DNA of 64,000 bases, from NCBI GenBank assembly GCA_910576335.1, contig CAJTIU010000002.1, positions 124,001 to 188,000 on the forward strand. Direction: 5' to 3'. Below are positions 17,394 to 26,190 of this stretch, piece by piece. A program made the position numbers and the translations under genes. Under the pieces are notes generated by a model. The model worked only from the letters and a program-made list of their open reading frames with translations. It had not been told where the DNA came from and did not search any database. Position 1 is the stretch's first letter. Every line of letters starts with the position of its first letter. This DNA is from Lachnospiraceae bacterium (GTDB lineage: Bacteria; Bacillota; Clostridia; Lachnospirales; Lachnospiraceae).

Positions 17394-18086
17394 CTACAAA
17401 AGCCCTTCCTTGCGAAAGCTGATAAAACAATTATTGCCAATAATAATATGATCTAACAGATCTATCCCAATTAAAGCTCCTGCTTCTTTAATCCGTCTTG
17501 TGGTCAGCTGATCCTCCCGGCTCGGGGTCGGGTCGCCGCTTGGGTGGTTATGCATAATGATAATGGATACAGCGTTCTTTTGCAATGCTTCTATAAAAAG
17601 CTCTCTCGGCGTGATCAGTGAAGCATTCACAGTTCCTTTGGAGATCTCGGTCTCGCCGATTAATTTCGATTTGGTATTCAGCATCAAAAGCTTCATATGC
17701 TCCTGCTTTTCGTGACGGAGGTCTTCCATATAATATTTTGCAATGGTATCCGGATTCTGAAAGCATAGAAGATCCTGTGCGCTTGTCCTGGCAAGCCGTT
17801 TGGCAAGCTCTGATATACAGGAGATCTGAATTGCCTTCACTCTGCCGACACCCTTAATCTGCATCAGGCGTTCCCTGCTGAACTGATGGATGCTTAAGAT
17901 ACCGTGATCACCGGTATGATACAGAATCCGTTTGGAAAGTTCCAGTGCGTTTTCTCCCCGTGTACCTGTACGCAGAAGAACTGCAAGAAGCTCTGCGTCA
18001 CTAAGGCTTTCTGCACCGCGGCTCTCACATTTCTCATAAGGCCGCTCCATGTCGGGTATCTCTTTCATGGTATTTTTCTGATTCAT
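17394..18086 (-). CDS. radC: RadC-family JAB-domain protein
   Basis: RadC homologues are annotated as DNA-repair proteins although the role is disputed. 230 aa: N-terminal helix-hairpin-helix region (about 15-90, containing LMQIKGVGRVKAIQI), then a JAB/MPN domain with the zinc motif HNHPSGDPTPSREDQ. ATG 18086 has AAAGGA 4 nt upstream. Encoded immediately before mreB, the standard Firmicute radC-mreBCD order. Confidence 0.92.
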   Translation of the reverse strand: MNQKNTMKEIPDMERPYEKCESRGAESLSDAELLAVLLRTGTRGENALELSKRILYHTGDHGILSIHQFSRERLMQIKGVGRVKAIQISCISELAKRLARTSAQDLLCFQNPDTIAKYYMEDLRHEKQEHMKLLMLNTKSKLIGETEISKGTVNASLITPRELFIEALQKNAVSIIIMHNHPSGDPTPSREDQLTTRRIKEAGALIGIDLLDHIIIGNNCFISFRKEGLL

Positions 18087-18160
18087 ATGTTCCTTTAGAT
18101 TCAACGATGCTCTTTTGTGGAATGAGAGTAGCAAAGACGGCCTGGCTGAATGTTTACGGG

Positions 18161-18421
18161 CTATAAGAAGCGGTAAATGATAATAGCAATAATAATTCCT
18201 ATAATACTGGCAATTGTAATCTTAATCGTAAGCCCGAAGGTAATAACCAGCAGTCCCAGATTCAGCACGATCGGTTCGTGCAGTCCAAACATCTGCCCAT
18301 AGCTTAACCACTTAAGGGCCGGCACGCCTTCAGACAGCATTCCGATAAAGCCGCCAAGAACAATTCCTGCCAGAATCAGCAGAAAAAGTGCCCAGGCATT
18401 CTTGCTTCCTGTTCCCTTCAT
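18161..18421 (-). CDS. DUF4321 membrane protein
   Basis: 86 aa with two to three hydrophobic segments. A GGFIGMLSEGVPALKWLSYG block with a C-terminal IASIIGIIIAIIIYRFL is characteristic of DUF4321, found next to radC/mreB in Clostridia. ATG 18421 is preceded by GGAGGAG. Function unknown. Likely first gene of the radC-mre-min transcript. Confidence 0.85.
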   Translation of the reverse strand: MKGTGSKNAWALFLLILAGIVLGGFIGMLSEGVPALKWLSYGQMFGLHEPIVLNLGLLVITFGLTIKITIASIIGIIIAIIIYRFL

Positions 18422-18460
18422 TATGTACTCCTCCTCATACTTCTCTAAAAAACTCAATAT

Positions 18461-18489
18461 ATTCTATCATATTTTCCAAAAACTGTATA
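18461..18489 (-). promoter_or_regulatory. Likely promoter of the DUF4321-radC-mre-min block
   Basis: On the minus strand, TGA-TAGAAT (extended -10, 18466-18461) lies 17 bp after TATACA (18489-18484). It is placed to start transcription about 33 nt before the DUF4321 ATG. Confidence 0.45.
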
Positions 18490-18565
18490 GACTTATCCTA
18501 TTAAAAATTTCTTAATCCCTTTTAAGATTTGTCGAAAGACAGACAGATTCTGCGGATATACCGCC

Positions 18566-20206
18566 TCAGAAAGCCTTTTCAAATGGCCTGTAAATACGGC
18601 TGACAGCTTCCGCTACCCTAAGTCCGTCTGCAGCCGCTGATGTAATACCTCCTGCATATCCGGCGCCTTCCCCACACGGATATAGTCCGCTGACACTGCT
18701 TTCCAATGTCTCACATCTTACAATCCTGACCGGAGATGAGGTTCTGCTCTCCACCCCGGAAAGTACTGCATCAGAAGCTGCAAATCCGGAAAGCTTCTGA
18801 TCAAATGCCTTGATACCTTCCTCCAGGGAGGCAGAAAGAAATTCCGGAAAAATACCCCGGACATCTCCCCATGTATATCCGCCCTTTATATGAGGCCTGA
18901 TCGTTCCCGGCCCCGCAGACGTCCTGTTTTTACAAAAATCTCCAAAAAGCTGTACCGGCACTTTTCCCTGTCCGGCGAAAAATGCACGTTCTTCCAGATA
19001 TCTTTGGAAATGCATACCCGAAAGAACGTCGTCAGGCGTTTCCCCATACCTGGCAAAATCGTCAGGATGAACGGTTACAATCACCGCACTATTTGCATTC
19101 TCCCCATTCCGCCCGCTGTAGCTCATGCCATTTACTGCAAGATGTCCTGCCTCTGAGGAAGCGTTCACCACATATCCGCCCGGACACATACAGAAGGTAT
19201 AGACTCCTCTCCCGCTTCCGGTCTTAGCCGTAAGCTTGTAGGCAGCGGCTGGAAGCCTGCTGCTATGCCCTTTTCCATATTGCGCATCATTGACCAGCGC
19301 CTGGGGATGTTCCACCCGGACCCCGGCCGCAAAGGCCTTGGGCTCCATGTGGATGTTTCTCTGGCGAAGCATGGAAAAAGTATCCCGTGCGCTGTGGCCG
19401 ATCGCAAGCACGGCAAGAGAGGTATTTAAAAATGACTCTTCCCCGTTTTTTGTATCACGCACCGTAAGACCAGACAGACAGCAGGATTTTTCCGATATAT
19501 GAATATCTGTAACCTTTGCGTGAAACCGCACGTCTCCGCCCATGCTTATAATCGCATTCCGGATGTTTTTTACAACACCCGCCAGAATATCTGTTCCGAT
19601 ATGCGGCCTGCTCTCATATAAGATCTCTTCCGGTGCTCCGTGCAGGGCAAACAGACGGAGCACCTCCCGGTTACGACCACATGTGTCATGAGTAAGGGTA
19701 TTCAGTTTACCATCTGAAAAGGTGCCTGCACCCCCTTCCCCGAACTGTACATTGGACTCTGGAAGGAGTTCGCCTCCTTCCCAGAAATCCTGCACATTCT
19801 TTACACGGGTATCCACATCTGCTCCCCTCTCCAGCAGGATGGGACAGTATCCCATCCTCGCAAGCTCATAGCCGCAGAAAAGTCCGGCAGGTCCAGTTCC
19901 GATAATGACTGGCCGTTCGTTCAGCGGAATTGTTCCGAAAGGCTCTACTCTATATACAGGTTCTTTCCCCTGGACAGTAATGTTTTTATTTCTTAATCTT
20001 TTATAGATCTGCAGCTCATGCCTCACCCGGACATCTATGGTATAAACATCATAGATCTGCGGCTTTTTCCTTGCATCCAGTGAGTGCCGTCTGATCTTAT
20101 AGGACATAAGCTCCGTTTCTTTTGTAAGGAGCTCCTTTACGATTCTTTTTCTCAGCGCCTCCGGGCTGTGCCCGGCAGGAAGCTTTAGCTGTTGAATTCT
20201 AAGCAT
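18566..20206 (-). CDS. NAD(P)/FAD-dependent oxidoreductase, COG2509 type
   Basis: 546 aa uncharacterised FAD-dependent dehydrogenase. The N-terminal about 85 residues form the family-specific extra domain. The FAD dinucleotide fold follows (IIGTGPAGLFCGYELARMGY, about residue 97 onward), then FGEGGAGTFSDGKLNT and a C-terminal CGEGAGYAGGITSAAADGLRVAEA. Substrate unknown. AAGGAAGG before the ATG. Lies downstream of another flavoprotein and may be read with it from the mutSL operon. Confidence 0.85.
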   Translation of the reverse strand: MLRIQQLKLPAGHSPEALRKRIVKELLTKETELMSYKIRRHSLDARKKPQIYDVYTIDVRVRHELQIYKRLRNKNITVQGKEPVYRVEPFGTIPLNERPVIIGTGPAGLFCGYELARMGYCPILLERGADVDTRVKNVQDFWEGGELLPESNVQFGEGGAGTFSDGKLNTLTHDTCGRNREVLRLFALHGAPEEILYESRPHIGTDILAGVVKNIRNAIISMGGDVRFHAKVTDIHISEKSCCLSGLTVRDTKNGEESFLNTSLAVLAIGHSARDTFSMLRQRNIHMEPKAFAAGVRVEHPQALVNDAQYGKGHSSRLPAAAYKLTAKTGSGRGVYTFCMCPGGYVVNASSEAGHLAVNGMSYSGRNGENANSAVIVTVHPDDFARYGETPDDVLSGMHFQRYLEERAFFAGQGKVPVQLFGDFCKNRTSAGPGTIRPHIKGGYTWGDVRGIFPEFLSASLEEGIKAFDQKLSGFAASDAVLSGVESRTSSPVRIVRCETLESSVSGLYPCGEGAGYAGGITSAAADGLRVAEAVSRIYRPFEKAF

Positions 20207-20280
20207 ATTTACCTTCCTTTACAAGCAGGGAAATGCGCGCATCCTGCTGTATGAAACGACAGTTCCATCTGACCCTGGTA

Positions 20281-21522
20281 TCATTTTGCAGCCGCGTTTC
20301 CGGCCAGCCAGCCGGTTGCCCATGCCCACTGCAGATTGTACCCGCCGCACATACCGTCCACATCCAGCAGTTCTCCGGTCAGATAAAGTCCTTCCACATA
20401 ACGGGATTCCATCGTGCGGCAGCAAGCCTCCTGAAGGCGCACTCCTCCTGCACAGACCTGTGCATTGTCAAACCCATTGGTATCTTGTATCAGGAGCACC
20501 GTGTGTCTGCACTGTCTGACAAACCGCCGGATTTCGTCCCCTGACAGCTCCTTCGCCTGTTTTTTCGGAGAAATTCCCGAAAGTGAAAGAAGACATAAGG
20601 TAAGCTTTTCATGAAAAATACCAGTCAGATATTCGGAGACCTTCCTCCTCTCTTTCATACTTCGTTTCTGCAGATATTCTGTCAGCTCAGCTTCACTCAT
20701 TGCAGGAAGAAAGTCAATGACTGCCTCTGCCCTTCGTTTCTGGTACAGCGCTTTCGCAAGATAACGGCTGATCTGAAAAACCGGAATACCCGAAATGCCA
20801 TAATTTGTAATCTGCAGCTCTCCTGTGTCCGCAGATACTTCTGTCCCGTCCACAAGAGCAGACACCGATGCCTCTGTACGTACTCCCGCGGCATTTTTTA
20901 ATGGATGATCTTTTACCTTAAGCTGCACCAGAGCCGGAACAACCGGTACAAGGGAATGTCCAAGAGACTTTGCCAGTGTATATCCGCTTCCATCTGAGCC
21001 AAGCACACTCGCCGCACGTCCGCCGCAGGCCAGAATAACTTTATGGGCATAATATCGTTCCTTTCTGCGGGCAGTTTTGTCCGCGTGTTCTCCCTGGATC
21101 TGAAATCCCTTTTTCCCCGGAATGATCTCTGTTACGTGGACGCCCGTATGGATCCTGACCCCGGATTCCTCTGCTTCTCTGACAAGAAGCCCGCGAACCA
21201 CAGAAGCCTGTTCACACCTTGGATAAATGTACCCGTTTCTAGAGCGCACCATAAGTCCAAGTCCTTCAAAAAAAGTAATTGCTTCATGAGATCCGAACTG
21301 TTTCAGAACTTCTTCTACATATTTCGTTTCCTCACTCCGAAAAAAGGAGGTGTCCATCTTCTCATTCGTAAGATTACATCTCCCATTTCCTGTAGAAAGA
21401 AGCTTCTTTCCCGCCTGCTCCTTATGCTCCAGTATAAAAACCTCTGTATTTTGCCGCCTGGCTGCCGTAATCGCAGCCATCAGTCCCGATGCGCCGCCGC
21501 CGATTACTCCGATTCTATTCAT
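20281..21522 (-). CDS. BaiN/HI0933-family flavoprotein
   Basis: 413 aa. The N-terminal IGVIGGGASGLMAAITAAR binds FAD. STGNGRCNLTN and the C-terminal LYLTGELLDVDGMCGGYNLQWAWATGWLAG are the family signatures. Members are annotated as aminoacetone oxidase or BaiN-like; a role in bile-acid dehydroxylation is established only for a few homologues, so I do not claim it. ATG 21522 has AGGAG nearby. Adjacent to the COG4100 PLP enzyme. Confidence 0.85.
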   Translation of the reverse strand: MNRIGVIGGGASGLMAAITAARRQNTEVFILEHKEQAGKKLLSTGNGRCNLTNEKMDTSFFRSEETKYVEEVLKQFGSHEAITFFEGLGLMVRSRNGYIYPRCEQASVVRGLLVREAEESGVRIHTGVHVTEIIPGKKGFQIQGEHADKTARRKERYYAHKVILACGGRAASVLGSDGSGYTLAKSLGHSLVPVVPALVQLKVKDHPLKNAAGVRTEASVSALVDGTEVSADTGELQITNYGISGIPVFQISRYLAKALYQKRRAEAVIDFLPAMSEAELTEYLQKRSMKERRKVSEYLTGIFHEKLTLCLLSLSGISPKKQAKELSGDEIRRFVRQCRHTVLLIQDTNGFDNAQVCAGGVRLQEACCRTMESRYVEGLYLTGELLDVDGMCGGYNLQWAWATGWLAGNAAAK

Positions 21523-21535
21523 TCTGTATCTCCTG

Positions 21536-22855
21536 TTATAAGCCGTCATACCCCATTATATCGTGATCTGTAATCAGACCGTCCCGCATCATGTATTCCA
21601 GTGACATGAGGATTCCAAGTTTTGCGTGATGCCATGTAAGCCCCCCTTGAAAATATACTGCATAGGGCGGCCTGACCGGTCCGTCTGCACTTAGTTCAAT
21701 GGAGGAGCCCTGTACAAACGCACCCGCTGCCATGATCACATCACTGTCATAGCCCGGCATTGCCCACGGCTCTGGTATGACATAGGAATCCACCGGAGCC
21801 GCAGCCTGGATTCCCCTGCAGAAGGCAATCACTCCTTCTGGTGTACCAAGTTCCACTGCCTGGATAATATCATGCCGGCTCTCCCTGCTGTCCGGAACCA
21901 CCTTATACCCAAGCCTCTCATATATATTTGCGGCAAAGACAGCGCCCTTCAGGGCTCCGGCTACCACCCCGGGAGCCAGAAACAGCCCCTGGTAAAAAGA
22001 CTGCATCACGCCGAGAGATGCGCCTACTTCTCTTCCGAGCCCCGGCGAGGTAAGACGGTATCCGCACAGGTCAATCAGTTCTTTTCCGCCTGCAATATAT
22101 CCACCGATAGGGGCGAGTCCGCCTCCTGGATTTTTAATGAGGGATCCAACTACCAGATCTGCTCCCACATCACTGGGTTCTAGTGTCTCAACAAATTCTC
22201 CGTAGCAGTTATCCACCATACAGATTACATCTGGTTTTTTCTTTTTTACAAACGCAATCAGCTCCCCGATCTGCCTGACAGAAAAGGTTGGTCTTGTAAG
22301 ATACCCTTTGGACCGCTGGATTGTGACCAGCCTCGTATTTGGGCGGACCGCCTTTTCAATGGCATCATAATCAAAAGTTCCGTCAGGAAGGAGCTCCACC
22401 TGGGAATAGGTAATTCCATACTCTGCAAGAGACCCCTTTGACGGCCGGATGCCGATTACCTCCTCAAGCGTATCATATGGCTTTCCTGCCGGAGATAAAA
22501 GTTCATCCCCGGGTCTTAAAACTGCGCCAAGCGCAAGCGCAAGCGCGTGTGTGCCGCAGGTAATCTGCGGTCTTACCAGTGCACTCTCTGTATGAAAAAC
22601 AGATGCATAGACCTCTTCAAGTGTGTCTCTTCCCGGGTCATTGTAACCATACCCGCTGGCATAATAATGAAGGCAGTTCTCATTGACCTGACTCTTCTGC
22701 ATAGCCTGGATCACCTTTAGCTGATTGTATTCTGCAGTCTGGTCAATCTCCTCAAACCGCTCCCTCAGGCTGTCAAGAATTCTGTCCCCAAAATGAGATA
22801 CCTCATCCCGGATTCCCAGATCTTTATAAAGTTCCGTAAGCTTAGTTTTCTTCAT
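21536..22855 (-). CDS. Methionine gamma-lyase-like PLP enzyme (COG4100, aluminium resistance family)
   Basis: 439 aa fold-type I aminotransferase-like enzyme; homologues are called aluminium-resistance protein or methionine gamma-lyase family. Family features: SGYGYNDPGRDTLEEVYA, the PLP-Asp region VDNCYGEF, and GSLIKNPGGGLAPIGGYIAGG carrying the PLP lysine. ATG 22855 follows GGAGG and overlaps the preceding stop (TAATG). The B. subtilis homologue ynbB also lies near miaA. Substrate in vivo unproven. Confidence 0.85.
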   Translation of the reverse strand: MKKTKLTELYKDLGIRDEVSHFGDRILDSLRERFEEIDQTAEYNQLKVIQAMQKSQVNENCLHYYASGYGYNDPGRDTLEEVYASVFHTESALVRPQITCGTHALALALGAVLRPGDELLSPAGKPYDTLEEVIGIRPSKGSLAEYGITYSQVELLPDGTFDYDAIEKAVRPNTRLVTIQRSKGYLTRPTFSVRQIGELIAFVKKKKPDVICMVDNCYGEFVETLEPSDVGADLVVGSLIKNPGGGLAPIGGYIAGGKELIDLCGYRLTSPGLGREVGASLGVMQSFYQGLFLAPGVVAGALKGAVFAANIYERLGYKVVPDSRESRHDIIQAVELGTPEGVIAFCRGIQAAAPVDSYVIPEPWAMPGYDSDVIMAAGAFVQGSSIELSADGPVRPPYAVYFQGGLTWHHAKLGILMSLEYMMRDGLITDHDIMGYDGL

Positions 22856-23151
22856 TACATTGCCTCCATAACCTTTGTCTTCATCTGTGCACATTTTGCA
22901 TCAAATTCCGGATTAAATAAAGGAATTTCAAGCAGGATATCTGCTGCCTCGCGGTAACGCTTCATATCATAGAGAAGCGCTGCCCGGTTCAGCTCATAAA
23001 AATAATACTCTCCTTCCTTTTTAATCAAAGGCTCCAGCCTCTCTAATTCCCTGTATGTCATCTCCGCATTCTGACTGGTGGAATAGACCTCCATCAGTGT
23101 ATTCATCTTCTTTAGAAACTTTGATCTTCCAAAAAATCTCCTTTGAAACAT
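22855..23151 (-). CDS. Small TPR-like protein of unknown function
   Basis: 98 aa, no family recognised. A basic N-terminus is followed by amphipathic helices of TPR type (YFYELNRAALLYDMKRYREAADILLEI). GGAGGG before the ATG, and overlap with the next gene by TAATG, show it is translated. It occupies the position between miaA and ynbB where Bacillus has hfq, but is not similar to Hfq. Confidence 0.7.
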   Translation of the reverse strand: MFQRRFFGRSKFLKKMNTLMEVYSTSQNAEMTYRELERLEPLIKKEGEYYFYELNRAALLYDMKRYREAADILLEIPLFNPEFDAKCAQMKTKVMEAM

Positions 23152-23207
23152 AATACTCCCTCCAAATGCAACTGTTCAGTACAATCATTTTCTTACGGTC
23201 TGCGCAG

Positions 23208-24176
23208 TCAATACCCTCGCTTCACTGGGGCAGATCCTGTGAAGACCTGCTGAATAACCGCCAGCATAGTACTTAACAGCCTCTTCTCATCATAATCACA
23301 GTCCCGCCAGTCAATCCAGACAACATCCTTCTCCCGCCTGAACCATGTGAGCTGTCTTTTGGCAAAATGCCTGGTATCCCGTTTGATTCTGTACACAGCC
23401 TCATCAAGGCTCATCTGCCCGTCAAGATATGCAAGTATTTCCTTATAACCCAGTCCCTGCATGGAGACATTCTCAGATGTATACCCCTTATTTTTCAGTG
23501 CCAGGACCTCATCTACAAGTCCCTGCTCCATCATCTGATCTACTCTCAGGTTAATTCTGTCATAGAGCCGTTCCCGCTCATCCGTTAATACAAAATATAC
23601 AAACCGGTACGGCGGGCTTTTTTGTTTCTCCTTTTCATTATGCTCGGAAATCCTCTGGCCGGTCTGGCCATAATATTCAAGCGCCCGGATGACCCTTTTC
23701 ACATTATTTGCATGAATCTGTCCGGCAGATACAGGATCCACTGCCCGGAGTCTTTCATGCAGTGCCTCTGCTCCCATCCGGTCTGCATATGACGAAAGTT
23801 CTCTTCTAAGCTTCGTGTCCCCGTCATTGTCCGTAAAATCAATGTCATAGAGCAGCGCCTGTATATAGAAGCCTGTGCCGCCCACAACGATGGGGATGTG
23901 GCCGTTTGCATAGATCCGGTCCATCGCTTTTTTGGCCATCTGCTGGAAGCGTACCACATGAAATTCCTCAGAAGGCTCCAGTTCATCAATCAGATAGTGG
24001 GGAATACCCTCCATCTCCTCTGGGCGTATCTTGGCCGAACCGATGTCCATATGCTTATAGATCTGCATGGAATCTGCAGATATAATCTCGCCTCCTACAG
24101 CCTTCGCAAGCCTGATCGAGGCTTTTGTCTTTCCTGCAGCCGTAGGTCCGGTCAGAATAATCAGCGGTTTTTTCAT
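23208..24176 (-). CDS. miaA: tRNA dimethylallyltransferase
   Basis: Adds dimethylallyl to A37 of tRNAs reading UNN codons, the substrate for MiaB. 322 aa. P-loop GPTAAGKTKAS (about 9-19), DSMQIYKHMDIGSAK, GGTGFYIQALLYD, and a C-terminal TRHFAKRQLTWFRRE. Starts 2 bp after the mutL stop. The last residues and stop are encoded by sequence similar to intergenic DNA at 7768-7812, so the C-terminus may be repeat-derived. Confidence 0.96.
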   Translation of the reverse strand: MKKPLIILTGPTAAGKTKASIRLAKAVGGEIISADSMQIYKHMDIGSAKIRPEEMEGIPHYLIDELEPSEEFHVVRFQQMAKKAMDRIYANGHIPIVVGGTGFYIQALLYDIDFTDNDGDTKLRRELSSYADRMGAEALHERLRAVDPVSAGQIHANNVKRVIRALEYYGQTGQRISEHNEKEKQKSPPYRFVYFVLTDERERLYDRINLRVDQMMEQGLVDEVLALKNKGYTSENVSMQGLGYKEILAYLDGQMSLDEAVYRIKRDTRHFAKRQLTWFRREKDVVWIDWRDCDYDEKRLLSTMLAVIQQVFTGSAPVKRGY

Positions 24177-24178
24177 AA

Positions 24179-26188
24179 TTATACAATCCTTTTAAACTTC
24201 TTTTCAAGCTCTTTTTTCGACATAGCAATAATGGTAGGTCTTCCATGTGGACAGTGGTAGGGATTGTCCAGTGTCAGAAGCTCTCCGATCAGCGTATCCA
24301 CTTCCGCTGCCGAGAGCCTCATATTTCCCTTTACAGCCGCCTTGCAGGACATGGAAGCAATCCTTTCATCAATCAGATCCGCAGAAATATTCCGGCTGAC
24401 ATCCACAGACAGCTGATCCAGCATTTCCAGCAAAAGCTCTTTTTTTGCAATACTGAACAAATTGTCCGGCACAGCACGTACCGCATAGGAATCCTGTCCG
24501 AATTCCTCGAATTCAAAGCCAATGCCAGTAAAGCGTTCCATGTAGTTGTCAAGAAGCTCCCTTTCCTGCATAGTAAGCTCAAGCACAATGGGAGGACTGA
24601 TCATCTGAGAGGTAAACTCTCTTGTCTTCATCCCTTTTAGTGTCTTTTCATAAAGTATACGCTCATGTGCCGCATGCTGATCAATGATGTACAGACTATC
24701 ATGATACTCCACAAGCCAGTAAGTGTCAAATATTTGTCCGATGATTTTATGCTCTGGTACTGCCCCGGGTTCTAACAACTTATCCTCAAAAAGATTAAGC
24801 TGCTCTGGCTCCTTTACAGAATCCTCCTCTTCCCGGGACTTTTCTGTATGACTGGCTGAATAAAAAACTGCCTCCCGAATCCGGTCTGCCTGTATCCCGG
24901 GGCGGTATAGTTCTGATCTTCCTCTCACTTCCGCCGACGAGTTCTGTTCATGATAAGACCGGACCCGCTTTTTCATCTTATCCATGAAGTAATCCAGATC
25001 ATGCTCCGCAGACTGCTCTGGTTCTGGCGTGCGAAGTCCCTCTTTTGCCTTTTTCTGCAATATCCTCTGCTCCCGGGAATCCTGCTCCTGTCTTTCATCC
25101 TTCCCTGGTCTTCCTCCTTTTTCCGGATTCTCTTTCTTTGCATTTTTTTCCGCCTGGCTTCCGCCTGAAACAGGATCCAGTGTAATATGAGGAATCAGCT
25201 CCTCTGCGTGAAGCCCTGTACTGACAGCTTCATACAGTACATTATAAACCTCCTGCTGGTTATGAAAGCGTACCTCCATCTTTGACGGATGGACATTTAC
25301 GTCCACATGCTCCCCGTCAAGCCCGATATGCAGCACCACGAAAGGATATTTATGCTGCATGGAAAAATCCTTATAGGCGTCCTCGACCGCCCTGGAGATT
25401 ATATTGCTTTTGATATATCTTCCACTGACAAAATAATTTTCAAAATTCCGGTTTCCCCTGGAGATTACCGGCTTTCCCAGGAATCCCGTAACATGGATTC
25501 CGTTTTTTTCAAAATCAAGTTCCAGAAGGTTTGCTGCCGCCTCCCGTCCATACACATGATAGATCACATCCCTGACACTTCCGTTCCCGGATGTATGAAG
25601 CTTTGGCTGCCCATTATTAATAAAACGGAAGGATATTTCCGGATGGGACAGGGCAATCCGGGTCATCAGATTCCCTACATGACTGGCTTCTGTCATGGCT
25701 GTCTTTAAAAACTTTTTCCGCGCCGGTATATTATAAAAAAGCTGCCGGATCAGAAATGTGGTCCCCTCCGGCGCGCCCGTCTCTTCAATATCCTCTTCCT
25801 TCCCGCCTGCAATACGGTATCTTGTACCGAATTCTTCTTCCCGTGTCTTCGTGATCAGCTCCACCTGGGACACTGCCGCAATACTCGAAAGGGCCTCTCC
25901 ACGGAAGCCCAGGGAAGCAATGCGAAACAGATCCTCCGCTGAACGGATCTTGCTAGTTGAATGTCTTAAAAATGCCGCCCTGACATCCTCCCCTGCAATC
26001 CCGCAGCCATTATCAGCGATTCTCATCAGGGAGATTCCGCCTTCCTTAATCTCCACAGTCACAGCCGTAGCACCTGCGTCAATTGCGTTTTCCGTCAGCT
26101 CCTTGATAACGGATGCCGGACGTTCAATCACCTCTCCCGCAGCGATCTTATCAATCGTTACCTGATCCAGTACTTGTATTTTTCCCAT
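24179..26188 (-). CDS. mutL: DNA mismatch repair endonuclease MutL
   Basis: Couples mismatch recognition to strand incision. 669 aa. N-terminal GHKL ATPase: ENAIDAGA, DNGCGI, LGFRGEALSSI. A long charged Glu/Lys-rich linker covers about 340-470. The C-terminal endonuclease domain has DQHAAHERILYE and CPHGRP, so this is the nicking type of MutL found where mutH is absent. ATG 26188 with AGGTGG; starts right after the mutS stop. Confidence 0.96.
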   Translation of the reverse strand: MGKIQVLDQVTIDKIAAGEVIERPASVIKELTENAIDAGATAVTVEIKEGGISLMRIADNGCGIAGEDVRAAFLRHSTSKIRSAEDLFRIASLGFRGEALSSIAAVSQVELITKTREEEFGTRYRIAGGKEEDIEETGAPEGTTFLIRQLFYNIPARKKFLKTAMTEASHVGNLMTRIALSHPEISFRFINNGQPKLHTSGNGSVRDVIYHVYGREAAANLLELDFEKNGIHVTGFLGKPVISRGNRNFENYFVSGRYIKSNIISRAVEDAYKDFSMQHKYPFVVLHIGLDGEHVDVNVHPSKMEVRFHNQQEVYNVLYEAVSTGLHAEELIPHITLDPVSGGSQAEKNAKKENPEKGGRPGKDERQEQDSREQRILQKKAKEGLRTPEPEQSAEHDLDYFMDKMKKRVRSYHEQNSSAEVRGRSELYRPGIQADRIREAVFYSASHTEKSREEEDSVKEPEQLNLFEDKLLEPGAVPEHKIIGQIFDTYWLVEYHDSLYIIDQHAAHERILYEKTLKGMKTREFTSQMISPPIVLELTMQERELLDNYMERFTGIGFEFEEFGQDSYAVRAVPDNLFSIAKKELLLEMLDQLSVDVSRNISADLIDERIASMSCKAAVKGNMRLSAAEVDTLIGELLTLDNPYHCPHGRPTIIAMSKKELEKKFKRIV

Positions 26189-26190
26189 CT

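Noticed and set aside
21522-21536. Bile-acid 7-dehydroxylation locus suggested by the BaiN-like gene
   Set aside because: No other bai genes nearby; BaiN homology alone is widespread in Firmicutes.
22855-23151. hfq next to miaA
   Set aside because: Position fits but the protein is TPR-like, with no Sm motifs.
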